From the NCBI GenBank assembly GCA_043815465.1, contig JBDRIW010000008.1, positions 1 through 15,949 of the forward strand: DNA of 15,949 nt, in the 5' to 3' direction. This document shows positions 1 through 6,471 of this stretch, piece by piece (the stretch's first letter is position 1; each line of letters starts with the position of its first letter). Both the position numbers and the translations under genes were made by a program. The stretch is from JBAZFF01 sp043815465 (GTDB lineage Bacteria > Patescibacteriota > Minisyncoccia > Minisyncoccales > RBG-13-42-11). The notes beneath the pieces were generated by a model. The model saw nothing but the letters and a program-made list of their open reading frames with translations, was not told the DNA's origin and searched no databases.

Positions 1-1
1 A

Positions 2-988
2 ATAGTATCTGAAGAATTATTAATAGACGAAATTATAACAGCTGAAGATTTAGATATCGACGAGCCGAATCTTTTACCAAATAACCCTTTCTATGTCTTT
101 AAAGAGATAGGAAGAGGATTACAAAGTTTCTTTACTTTCAATCAAATTAAAAAATTAGAATTGAAAGAAAAATTCTCTAATGAAAAAATACTAGAAGTTA
201 AAAAAATGGTAGAACAAGGAGTCGATAAAAAAGGAATTGAAATTGCTCTCAGAAACTATGAGAAAGAACTTGGAGATATGCAAAGAATATCCACGAGGAT
301 ACAAGAGAAAAATGAAACTGAGGATGACGAAGAAGTAGGAAAATTCTTAGATAAATTTATTCAAAAACAAATTCTTCATCAAAGAATTATTCAAAAACTA
401 GAGAACCAAATTTCTGAAGAAACTATGACTAGAATAAGAGAAACTAAAGAAAAACAGCTTGAAAACTTTTCTCAAGTTATGACAAAATTAGAAGACAATA
501 ACGCAGAAAAAATACAAAAAAGGTTGGAGAAAAATATTAAAGAGATAAAAGGAAGTGATTTTCAAGGATTAAAAAATTTAGAATTTCTTGGAGAACTTAT
601 AGAAAAAGTCCCAGAAGAAGTTAAAAACGCAGTTAGAAATGCCAGAGAATCAACCCTAGATATCTTAAAAGAAAAACTTGAATCTTTATCGGATCAAGAA
701 AAAGAAAAATTACAAAAATATATTGAAAATATTTCTGGAGATGGAGAAAAACAATTAGAAATATTAAACAGATTGAAAGAAGAACTTCCAATTATTGAAA
801 AATTATTAATAGATTCTGGAGAAAAAATACAAGAGAGAATAAGAGAACGTGTCCAAGAAAATAACGGAGAATTTAAAGAGGAAATAAAAGAAGATGCTGA
901 AGACAAAAATGATGATATGAATAAAATAGAAGAAAATTCCTTGCAAAAACAAATAATGCAACCCATCAAAGAAATGCTAAATCACTAA
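2..988 (+). CDS. DUF5667-like coiled-coil protein, 5' partial
   Basis: The reading frame is open from the left edge, so the true start, and any signal peptide or membrane anchor, lies outside the window. The TTG at 161 is internal and should not be used as a start. The first visible part has an N-P-F-Y-x-F-K-E-I-G-R-G-L-Q-S-F-F-T-F pattern followed by K/E-rich helix, which resembles the DUF5667 domain common in Patescibacteria (family recognition from memory). The remaining ~270 residues are almost entirely charged amphipathic helix rich in Lys, Glu, Ile and Leu, with no Cys or Trp, and so are likely coiled coil. In that family the protein is usually exported or membrane-anchored; function is unknown. 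The last codon before TAA is His, and a terminator follows 23 nt downstream. It is separated from miaB by this terminator and a new promoter, so it is probably a different transcription unit. Confidence 0.72.
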   Translation: MVSEELLIDEIITAEDLDIDEPNLLPNNPFYVFKEIGRGLQSFFTFNQIKKLELKEKFSNEKILEVKKMVEQGVDKKGIEIALRNYEKELGDMQRISTRIQEKNETEDDEEVGKFLDKFIQKQILHQRIIQKLENQISEETMTRIRETKEKQLENFSQVMTKLEDNNAEKIQKRLEKNIKEIKGSDFQGLKNLEFLGELIEKVPEEVKNAVRNARESTLDILKEKLESLSDQEKEKLQKYIENISGDGEKQLEILNRLKEELPIIEKLLIDSGEKIQERIRERVQENNGEFKEEIKEDAEDKNDDMNKIEENSLQKQIMQPIKEMLNH

Positions 989-1011
989 AACACTAAGAAT
1001 GAACACTAAAG

Positions 1012-1035
1012 ACCCTTATATTACTAAGGGTTTTT
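1012..1035 (+). terminator. Intrinsic terminator of the DUF5667-like gene
   Basis: A 7-bp perfect stem (ACCCTTA / TAAGGGT) with a 6-nt loop is followed directly by a run of five T (the stem's last T plus four more). It sits 23 nt after the TAA of the preceding gene and just upstream of the next promoter, as expected for a Rho-independent terminator. Confidence 0.85.
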
Positions 1036-1037
1036 AG

Positions 1038-1066
1038 TTGAAAAACTGACTTTTTATTGTTAAAAT
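1038..1066 (+). promoter_or_regulatory. Sigma-70-type promoter of miaB-miaA
   Basis: TTGAAA (1038-1043) and TAAAAT (1061-1066) are separated by exactly 17 bp. Each hexamer matches consensus at 5 of 6 positions. The predicted transcription start is near 1073. It follows the terminator at 1012-1035, which supports a new transcription unit. Confidence 0.68.
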
Positions 1067-1083
1067 AGGAAGAATTAATGCTC

Positions 1084-1127
1084 AATGAAATCTTTAGATT
1101 CATTTCGAGCTTCGCCGCCAACGCGGC
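1084..1127 (+). other. Two small hairpins in the miaB leader or N-terminal extension
   Basis: Between the promoter and the likely miaB start at 1135 lie two inverted repeats. One is A+T-rich (1084-1092 with 1097-1104, one bulged base, 4-nt loop). The other is G+C-rich: GCCGC at 1114-1118 pairs with GCGGC at 1123-1127 around a CAAC loop. The second is far richer in G+C than its surroundings. They could be leader RNA structure, a small repeat unit, or coding sequence if translation starts at 1078. Confidence 0.4.
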
Positions 1128-1134
1128 TTGTCTT

Positions 1135-2145
1135 ATGAAATATCATATAATTACCTACGGCTGCCAAATGAATAAGGCAGATTCAGAAAGGATAGCCTCT
1201 AATCTAAAAATAAAGAGGCATAAACCAGCTCAAAATATTAATGAGGCTGATTTAATTATAGTGAATATGTGCTCAATAAGGCAACCTGCTGTAGATAGAA
1301 TATATGGCTTAATTCAAAAATTTAAGAAAATAAAAAAGAAAAGAAAAATAAAAACACTTCTTACTGGATGTGTTTTAAAAAAAGATTTAAATAAACTAAG
1401 AGGAGGCTTCGACTCTATCTGGGACCAAAGCATAAATTTTGACTGTCCTCCAAAATACAATTCCTCTAAAACTATTTATATTCCCATTTCTAACGGTTGC
1501 AATAACTTCTGCTCCTATTGTGTCGTTCCTTACACTAGAGGTGCGTTAGTCTGTAGAGATCATAAAAAAATAATAGAAGAAATAAAAGAAGCTACTAAAA
1601 AAGATATTAAAGATATTTGGCTATTAGGACAAAATGTTAATGATTATAAATCTCCAAAAAATAAAAATATAAACTTCTCAAAACTTTTTAAATTAGCAGA
1701 TGAAATTCCTGGAAAATTTAAATTATCCTTTATGTCCCCTAACCCTAAGAACTTTTCTGATGAATTAATCAAAAACTTATCTGAATCAAAACATTATTCT
1801 AAATATTTGAATCTTCCTGTTCAATCTGGAGATGATGTTATTCTTAAAAAAATGAATAGATCATATACTATTAAAAAATACAATGATCTGGTTAAAAGAA
1901 TAAAAAAAGCTATACCAGATATAAAATTATCTACAGATATAATAATTGGATTCCCGGGAGAAACAAAAAAACAATTTAAAAATACTGAAAAATTATTTAA
2001 AAAAATAAAATTTAATGTAGCTTTTGTTAGCAAATACTCTCCGAGAATAGGAACAGCTTCTTTTAAATTAAAAGATAATGTTCCGTTTGATGAGAAAAAG
2101 AAAAGAGAACAAGCTATAATAAAGATAGTAAATAAGCATGAATAA
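1135..2145 (+). CDS. miaB: tRNA-2-methylthio-N6-isopentenyladenosine synthase MiaB, TRAM-less
   Basis: Radical-SAM methylthiotransferase that converts i6A37 to ms2i6A37 in tRNA. From the ATG at 1135 the protein is 336 residues and opens with the MiaB signature TYGCQMNKADSE. The three N-terminal cluster cysteines are C10, C46 and C79. The radical-SAM CxxxCxxC is C122, C126 and C129, followed by VVPYTRG. LLGQNVN, the QSGD motif, IIGFPGET and KYSPRIGT are also present. YGCQMN favours MiaB over MtaB or RimO. An in-frame ATG at 1078 would add 19 residues (MLNEIFRFISS...), but family alignment favours 1135, and neither start has a strong Shine-Dalgarno site. The protein ends right after the radical-SAM barrel. 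The usual C-terminal TRAM domain of about 70 residues is absent and the family is normally ~440 residues, yet the stop overlaps miaA by 8 nt, so the gene does not look broken. Confidence 0.9.
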   Translation: MKYHIITYGCQMNKADSERIASNLKIKRHKPAQNINEADLIIVNMCSIRQPAVDRIYGLIQKFKKIKKKRKIKTLLTGCVLKKDLNKLRGGFDSIWDQSINFDCPPKYNSSKTIYIPISNGCNNFCSYCVVPYTRGALVCRDHKKIIEEIKEATKKDIKDIWLLGQNVNDYKSPKNKNINFSKLFKLADEIPGKFKLSFMSPNPKNFSDELIKNLSESKHYSKYLNLPVQSGDDVILKKMNRSYTIKKYNDLVKRIKKAIPDIKLSTDIIIGFPGETKKQFKNTEKLFKKIKFNVAFVSKYSPRIGTASFKLKDNVPFDEKKKREQAIIKIVNKHE

Positions 2146-3043
2146 GAAATTAATAGCTATAATTGGTCCAACGGCATCAGGCAAATCATCTTTAGCTGTA
2201 AAACTAGCCAAAGAATTTAATGGAGAGGTAATTTCTGCTGATTCTAGGCAAATATATAAGGGAATGGATATTGGTACTGGTAAAATAACAAAAAAAGAAA
2301 TGAATAGCATCCCCCACCATCTTTTAGGCGTAGTTTCTCCTAAAACCAGATTTACTGTCGTTCGATACAGAAAGTTGGCAATAAAAGCTATTGATAAAAT
2401 ACAGAAAAAAAATAAAATTCCTATTATTTGTGGAGGAACAGGATTATATATTCAATCAATCATTGACGGCATAACTATACCGGAAGTTAAACCAGATCTA
2501 AAACTAAGAAAAGAATTAGAAAAATTAACAACCGAACAATTATTCAAAAAACTTAAAAAATTAGACAAAAAAAGAAGTGAAACAATAGATAAGGACAACG
2601 GAAGAAGGTTAATTAGAGCTTTAGAAATAGTAATCAAAACAAAAAAACCTGTCCCTAGTTTAGAAAAAAATACTCTCCCCTATCCTTTTTTAATTATAGG
2701 AATTAAAAAAGAAAAAAAAGAATTAGAAAAACTTATTAAAAAAAGATTTTTTGAGTGGCTGAAATTAGGATTTTTAAAAGAAGTTTTAAATTTAAAAAAA
2801 ACTGGATTATCCTGGAAAAAAATAGAAGAATTTGGAATTCATTATAAAACCGGTAGCCTTTATATTCAACACAAAATAACTGAAAAAGAATTTATAGAAA
2901 AATCTTTAATAGAATTGAATAACTATGCCAAACGTCAAATGATTTGGTTTAAAAAAGACAATAGAATTAATTGGGTTAAAAATTATAAAGAGACCATTAA
3001 AATTACTAAAAATTTATTAAAAATAAAAAGCGGTGGAAAATAA
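2138..3043 (+). CDS. miaA: tRNA dimethylallyltransferase MiaA
   Basis: Transfers the dimethylallyl group of DMAPP to N6 of A37 in tRNAs that read UNN codons, giving the i6A substrate of MiaB. The 301-residue length is normal for the family. Visible motifs are the P-loop GPTASGKSS (residues 10-18), the substrate-binding stretch VISADSRQIYKGMDIGTGK, IPHHLLG, the CGGTGLYIQS motif, RRLIRALEI, and the C-terminal YAKRQMIWFKK signature. The start codon lies inside the end of miaB (8-nt overlap), so the two genes are probably co-translated and supply consecutive steps of one modification. The 3' end overlaps the hairpin that terminates the opposing MraZ-like transcript. Confidence 0.95.
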   Translation: MNKKLIAIIGPTASGKSSLAVKLAKEFNGEVISADSRQIYKGMDIGTGKITKKEMNSIPHHLLGVVSPKTRFTVVRYRKLAIKAIDKIQKKNKIPIICGGTGLYIQSIIDGITIPEVKPDLKLRKELEKLTTEQLFKKLKKLDKKRSETIDKDNGRRLIRALEIVIKTKKPVPSLEKNTLPYPFLIIGIKKEKKELEKLIKKRFFEWLKLGFLKEVLNLKKTGLSWKKIEEFGIHYKTGSLYIQHKITEKEFIEKSLIELNNYAKRQMIWFKKDNRINWVKNYKETIKITKNLLKIKSGGK

Positions 3044-3057
3044 TAATCTTTCACCGC
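3021..3057 (-). terminator. Intrinsic terminator for the minus-strand MraZ-like/gatB transcript
   Basis: On the minus strand, GCGGTG (3057-3052) pairs with CACCGC (3035-3030). An AAA/TTT extension is possible with one bulged base. The T-rich tract complementary to 3029-3021 follows directly. The plus strand has no T-run after the hairpin, so the terminator mainly serves the minus strand. It overlaps the last codons of miaA. The remaining gap to 3145 holds only weak A+T-rich inverted repeats. Confidence 0.65.
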
Positions 3058-3145
3058 CTTAACCGATCATACTTTAATCAGTTTCTTTATTAGAGGGTAT
3101 CGACTGATATTGTCAATAAACTCCCTAAATAAATTACGTTTATTC

Positions 3146-3445
3146 TTAAAACGCAGAGAAAAGAACTTTTTCTGGAATTATTATTCTTCTATAATCGTCT
3201 ATATCCTGATAAAATGATCCTGAGAACAATGACCTTATCTTTCTTCGCTCTTCTTGAAAAGGAAGATTTAAAGATAGTAGTAGGATATTAAAATATTCCA
3301 TTTCCTCTTCTTTCACAAGAATAATTCCATCAGGAGATCCAACTACAAATAATTTATCATCAAATAGACAATTTAATTCCACTGGTAAAATATATCTTCT
3401 TTTTTCATCTACTTGGACATCTGCCCAAGCTACTTTAATGGGCAT
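3146..3445 (-). CDS. Divergent, short MraZ-like AbrB-fold regulator
   Basis: A 99-residue protein resembling MraZ, the DNA-binding SpoVT/AbrB-type regulator that normally heads the dcw cell-division cluster. The first half has VDEKRRYILPVEL (DEKRR at 13-17) and a SPDGIILV stretch. The second has an R-x-x-F-S-G-S segment followed by DDYRRIIIPEKV (DDYRR at 83-87). MraZ proteins carry two DxKGR-like motifs in tandem in these places; here both glycines are Arg. The family is usually ~140 residues, and this one stops just after the second motif, missing roughly 35-40 residues. It stands alone, with no mraW/rsmH or fts genes. It has a consensus promoter and a perfect AGGAGG 5 nt before the ATG, so it is probably expressed separately and strongly. 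It may be a repurposed or degenerate MraZ; the assignment is from pattern only. Confidence 0.62.
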   Translation of the reverse strand: MPIKVAWADVQVDEKRRYILPVELNCLFDDKLFVVGSPDGIILVKEEEMEYFNILLLSLNLPFQEERRKIRSLFSGSFYQDIDDYRRIIIPEKVLFSAF

Positions 3446-3450
3446 AATTT

Positions 3451-3456
3451 CCTCCT
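3451..3456 (-). promoter_or_regulatory. Perfect Shine-Dalgarno site of the MraZ-like gene
   Basis: AGGAGG lies 5 nt upstream of the ATG (3445-3443) and fixes the start. The other gene starts I checked (miaA, gatB, NUDIX, folA, cytidylyltransferase-like, HIT, thyA, deaminase, rplK) have no comparable site. Confidence 0.85.
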
Positions 3457-3477
3457 AAAAAGAATAAATTATTTTTT

Positions 3478-3505
3478 ATTATATGCTTTATTTCTATTTT
3501 GTCAA
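3478..3505 (-). promoter_or_regulatory. Consensus promoter of the MraZ-like gene
   Basis: TTGACA (3505-3500) and TATAAT (3483-3478) both match consensus perfectly, with a 16-bp spacer. The -35 box is embedded in the last codons of gatB (Leu-Thr-Lys-stop). No repeated AAAGTG- or TGGG-type MraZ boxes are evident downstream. Confidence 0.75.
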
Positions 3506-4966
3506 TAGTTTCTTTAAGCTGTCATTAACAACCTTAGGGTCAGCTTTTCCCTTAGTTTTAGCCATAACCTGCCCTATTAAATATTGAAAGGAATTTTCTT
3601 TTCCCTTTTTATAATCTTCTACAACTTTAGGATTGGCTAATATTATATCATTTATAATACTTTCTATTTCCAAAATATCACTAATCTGCACTAATTCTTT
3701 TTCTTTAATAATATGAGAGGGGTCAGCCCCTGTTTTAAGCATATCTAATAAAACTATTTTAGCTATTTTACTAGAAATCTCCCCTTTATTAATCAAAATA
3801 ATAAATTCTGAAAAGTTTTCAGGAGTTATCAAAAATTCTTTACTATCTATAGAAATTTTCTCTAATATTCCCTGAAGATCTGTTGTCAAATAATTAACAC
3901 AAAGTTTTACTAATTTTAAAAATTTATCTCCACTCAAAGACTTTTCTCCCTCTAGGCTAACCATCCAATCTGCTAATTCAGAAACAACTTTCTCAAAATA
4001 ATCACACATCTTTTTGTTCCTAATTAAAACTTCTACCTCTTTTTCATTTAAACTATATTCTTTTTTAAATCTTTCTCTTTTCTGACTAGGTAATTCAAAT
4101 ATCTCAGATTTAATCTCTTTAATAAAAGAATCTGTATGATTAAGAGATGGTAAGTCTGGCTCTGGGAAATATCTATAATCATGTGCTTCTTCTTTCTCTC
4201 TTTGTGAAAAAGTTTTATTTTTAACTTCATCCCATCCCCTAGTTTCTTGAATTATTTTCTCTCCTGATTCTAATAATTCTTTTTGTCTTTCTATTTCATA
4301 TTCAATCCCCTTTTCAACAGCTTTAAAAGAATTAAGATTTTTAATTTCTACTTTAGTTCCTAATTTATTATCTTTACTAATAGAAATATTGGCCTCTACT
4401 CTCATTTGACCTTTTTCCATATCAGCGCTTGATACATCTAAATATCTAAAAATAAGTTGTAATTCTTCGGCAAATCTTTTAGCCTCTATAGCTGTTTTAA
4501 TATCTGGTTCAGTGACTAATTCCATTAAAGGTACCCCAGCTCTATTAAAATCAATTAAAGAATAATCTTCTCCCTTAGGATGAACTAATCTCCCAGTATC
4601 TTCTTCTAGGTGAACTCTCGTAATTTTTATTTTATTCCCATCTATATTTAAAAACCCTTTCTGACAAAGAGGTTTATCATACTGACTTATCTGATATCCC
4701 TTAGGTATATCAGGATAAAAATAATTCTTTCTATCAAATTTAGAATAATTTGGAATCTCACAATCCACAGCCAATCCAGTTTTAATAACCTTTCTAACGG
4801 CTTCTTCATTTATCACAGGCAAAGTTCCTGGTTGTGCGGTACATGTCGGACATATATTAATATTTGGACAATGTTCGTTAGGATCGTTTTTACAAGAACA
4901 AAACATTTTAGAATTAGTCTTTAATTCACTATGTATTTCTAAACCTATAGTTGGCTTGTATGGCAT
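3494..4966 (-). CDS. gatB: Asp-tRNA(Asn)/Glu-tRNA(Gln) amidotransferase subunit B
   Basis: GatB of the GatCAB complex phosphorylates and transamidates mischarged Glu-tRNA(Gln) (and Asp-tRNA(Asn)) to make Gln-tRNA (and Asn-tRNA). The 490-residue length is normal. The N-terminus shows IGLEIHSELKTNSKMFC, a Cys-rich metal-site region (CSC...CPTC), FDRKNYFYPDIPKGYQISQ, the KGQMRVEANIS motif and the YRYFPEPDLP motif. The C-terminal YqeY-like tail contains GQVMAKTKGKADP. The gene starts one nucleotide after the deoC stop, with no Shine-Dalgarno site, so it is probably translated by coupling. gatA and gatC are not in the window. Confidence 0.96.
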   Translation of the reverse strand: MPYKPTIGLEIHSELKTNSKMFCSCKNDPNEHCPNINICPTCTAQPGTLPVINEEAVRKVIKTGLAVDCEIPNYSKFDRKNYFYPDIPKGYQISQYDKPLCQKGFLNIDGNKIKITRVHLEEDTGRLVHPKGEDYSLIDFNRAGVPLMELVTEPDIKTAIEAKRFAEELQLIFRYLDVSSADMEKGQMRVEANISISKDNKLGTKVEIKNLNSFKAVEKGIEYEIERQKELLESGEKIIQETRGWDEVKNKTFSQREKEEAHDYRYFPEPDLPSLNHTDSFIKEIKSEIFELPSQKRERFKKEYSLNEKEVEVLIRNKKMCDYFEKVVSELADWMVSLEGEKSLSGDKFLKLVKLCVNYLTTDLQGILEKISIDSKEFLITPENFSEFIILINKGEISSKIAKIVLLDMLKTGADPSHIIKEKELVQISDILEIESIINDIILANPKVVEDYKKGKENSFQYLIGQVMAKTKGKADPKVVNDSLKKLLTK

Positions 4967-4967
4967 A

Positions 4968-5660
4968 TTATTCTACTATTCTATCGTCTTTAATTTTTTT
5001 AGATTTTAATCCCTTTGCCTCATCTATTATCTCTACTCCTGAACTAGTCCCTATTATATCCGCTCCAGCCTCCACCATCATTTCTAAATCAGCTACCTTT
5101 CTAACGCTTCCTGCTGCCTTAACTAATAATCCATCTGAAGACTCTTTCATTATCCTTACATGCTTAGCTTTTTCTATTAATTCTGAGTGACTTAAAGGAT
5201 CTAAAATAGTAGCTGTTTTAACACAAATAGCTCCAGACTCCTTAACAATTTCAGAAGCTTTTTTAATTTCTTCATCTGTTAAATAACCTGATCCTATGAT
5301 CACTTTTGTTGGCAAAACCTTGGTTACTTCTTTTAAATCAGCTAAAACTTCTTCGTAGTTACCATTTTTAAATTTATCTATCTGCATTACAATATCTATT
5401 TCATCTGAACCATTATTTTTGGCCTCAGCGATAGCTTCCATTCTCTCTTGATGAGAACTGCTACCAGTAGGTTGATCTATCAAAGTAGTGACTTTGACAT
5501 CGCTTCCAGATAAAACTTCTTTTGCTGTTTTAGTATGTTCTGGAAAAACACAAAATCCTCTAAATCCATATTCTTTTGCTTGCTGAGCTATTTTTTTAAT
5601 TTCTTCTTCTGTAGCTTCTTTTTTTAAAAAAGTTTGATCTATTATTTTATTTATTTCCAT
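4968..5660 (-). CDS. deoC: Deoxyribose-phosphate aldolase
   Basis: DERA reversibly cleaves 2-deoxyribose-5-phosphate to glyceraldehyde-3-phosphate and acetaldehyde, linking deoxynucleosides to glycolysis. The 230-residue TIM barrel starts with IDQTFLKKEATEEEI. It carries DEID (D89), IIGSGYLTDEE, the Schiff-base lysine in CVKTAT (K148), the second lysine in LVKAAGSVR (K181) and the phosphate-binding GTSSG (204-208). The loop after the Schiff-base lysine reads TATILDPL instead of the usual TSTGF...GGA, a mild departure. It overlaps folD by 14 nt upstream and precedes gatB by 1 nt. It fits a deoxynucleoside role alongside the thymidylate genes, although gatB in the same operon is unrelated. Confidence 0.93.
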   Translation of the reverse strand: MEINKIIDQTFLKKEATEEEIKKIAQQAKEYGFRGFCVFPEHTKTAKEVLSGSDVKVTTLIDQPTGSSSHQERMEAIAEAKNNGSDEIDIVMQIDKFKNGNYEEVLADLKEVTKVLPTKVIIGSGYLTDEEIKKASEIVKESGAICVKTATILDPLSHSELIEKAKHVRIMKESSDGLLVKAAGSVRKVADLEMMVEAGADIIGTSSGVEIIDEAKGLKSKKIKDDRIVE

Positions 5661-6471
5661 ATTTTTTAAAACCTAAATATAAATTATCAAATAATAATGC
5701 AACACTTATTGGACCCAATCCTCCAGGAACAGGAGTTAAAAAGGCAGGTTTACTCCCTAAACTTTTTCTATCCATATCCCCAACAACTTTTTTATTTAAA
5801 ATAGTATTTCCACCATCTATTAGAACTACTCCCTTTTTAATCATATCTCCTTTAATTAACCCTGGTATTCCTTTTATAGATAAGATCACATCAGCTTCTT
5901 TCAAATTAGGAAAATTATTTTGTTTTATAAAATAATGTATATTTATATTTTTTCTATTTAAAAAATCTCGTAAAGTCTCTCCAAAGATATCAGAGTTAAC
6001 TAGGGCCACTATTTTACTATTCTTTTTTGAATTTTTCTTAATAATAGAATAAATAACTGAAGGAATAATAGGATAAAAAAAAGGTTCTCCCTTCTTAAGT
6101 AATTGCCTATTTTTAGAATGAAACCCATCTACATCTTTCTGCGGAGAAACTTTTTCTATTATCTTTTTTGTATTTAATTTATCAGGTAAGGGTAATTGAA
6201 CTATTATCCCATGGACAAGAGAATCTTTGTTTAATTCATCTATTTTATCAAGAACATCTTTTTCTTTTATGTTTGTCTTAAAATGGTAAATTACTAAACC
6301 CACTCCTACCTTATCAGCTAATTCTTTTTTCTTCTTAATAAAAACTTTTGAAGAACTATTATTTCCTATCCAGATTACAGCCAATTTTGGCTTTATCTTT
6401 TCTTTCTTAATTCTATTTTTAAGTTTAGAAATAACTTTCTCTGTTTCTCTTTTACCATTGAAAATCTTCAT
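5647..6471 (-). CDS. folD: FolD-like methylenetetrahydrofolate dehydrogenase/cyclohydrolase, divergent
   Basis: FolD interconverts methylene-, methenyl- and 10-formyl-tetrahydrofolate. The 274-residue protein keeps the catalytic lysine region (VFIKKKK, K48), GIIVQLPLP (88-96), PQKDVDGFH (110-118), LIDGGN and the C-terminal TPVPGGLGP loop. It departs from the family in three places. The active-site Tyr of YxxxK is Phe44. The PCTP motif reads PIIP (134-137). The nucleotide signature GRSxxVGxP reads VNSDIFGET (158-166), so the Arg that contacts the NADP phosphate is lost. This could mean NAD use or reduced dehydrogenase activity (inference). It overlaps glyA by 20 nt and deoC by 14 nt, consistent with one polycistronic mRNA. 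Confidence 0.88.
   Translation of the reverse strand: MKIFNGKRETEKVISKLKNRIKKEKIKPKLAVIWIGNNSSSKVFIKKKKELADKVGVGLVIYHFKTNIKEKDVLDKIDELNKDSLVHGIIVQLPLPDKLNTKKIIEKVSPQKDVDGFHSKNRQLLKKGEPFFYPIIPSVIYSIIKKNSKKNSKIVALVNSDIFGETLRDFLNRKNINIHYFIKQNNFPNLKEADVILSIKGIPGLIKGDMIKKGVVLIDGGNTILNKKVVGDMDRKSLGSKPAFLTPVPGGLGPISVALLFDNLYLGFKKYGNK

Noticed and set aside
694..969. 91-residue minus-strand open frame within the DUF5667-like gene
   Set aside because: It is Ser/Phe/Ile-rich antisense of a Lys/Glu-rich coding sequence and has no recognisable motif.
3086..3115. Minus-strand TTGACA with TAATAA at 18 bp, a promoter-like pair in the miaA/MraZ-like gap
   Set aside because: It would only drive antisense RNA straight into the terminator at 3057-3021; chance is likely in A+T-rich DNA.
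3050..3145. Possible frameshifted C-terminal extension of the MraZ-like gene (a ~30-residue minus-strand frame continuing past its stop)
   Set aside because: The extension (SLRFKNKRNLFREF...) does not resemble the missing MraZ C-terminus, so a frameshift is not supported.
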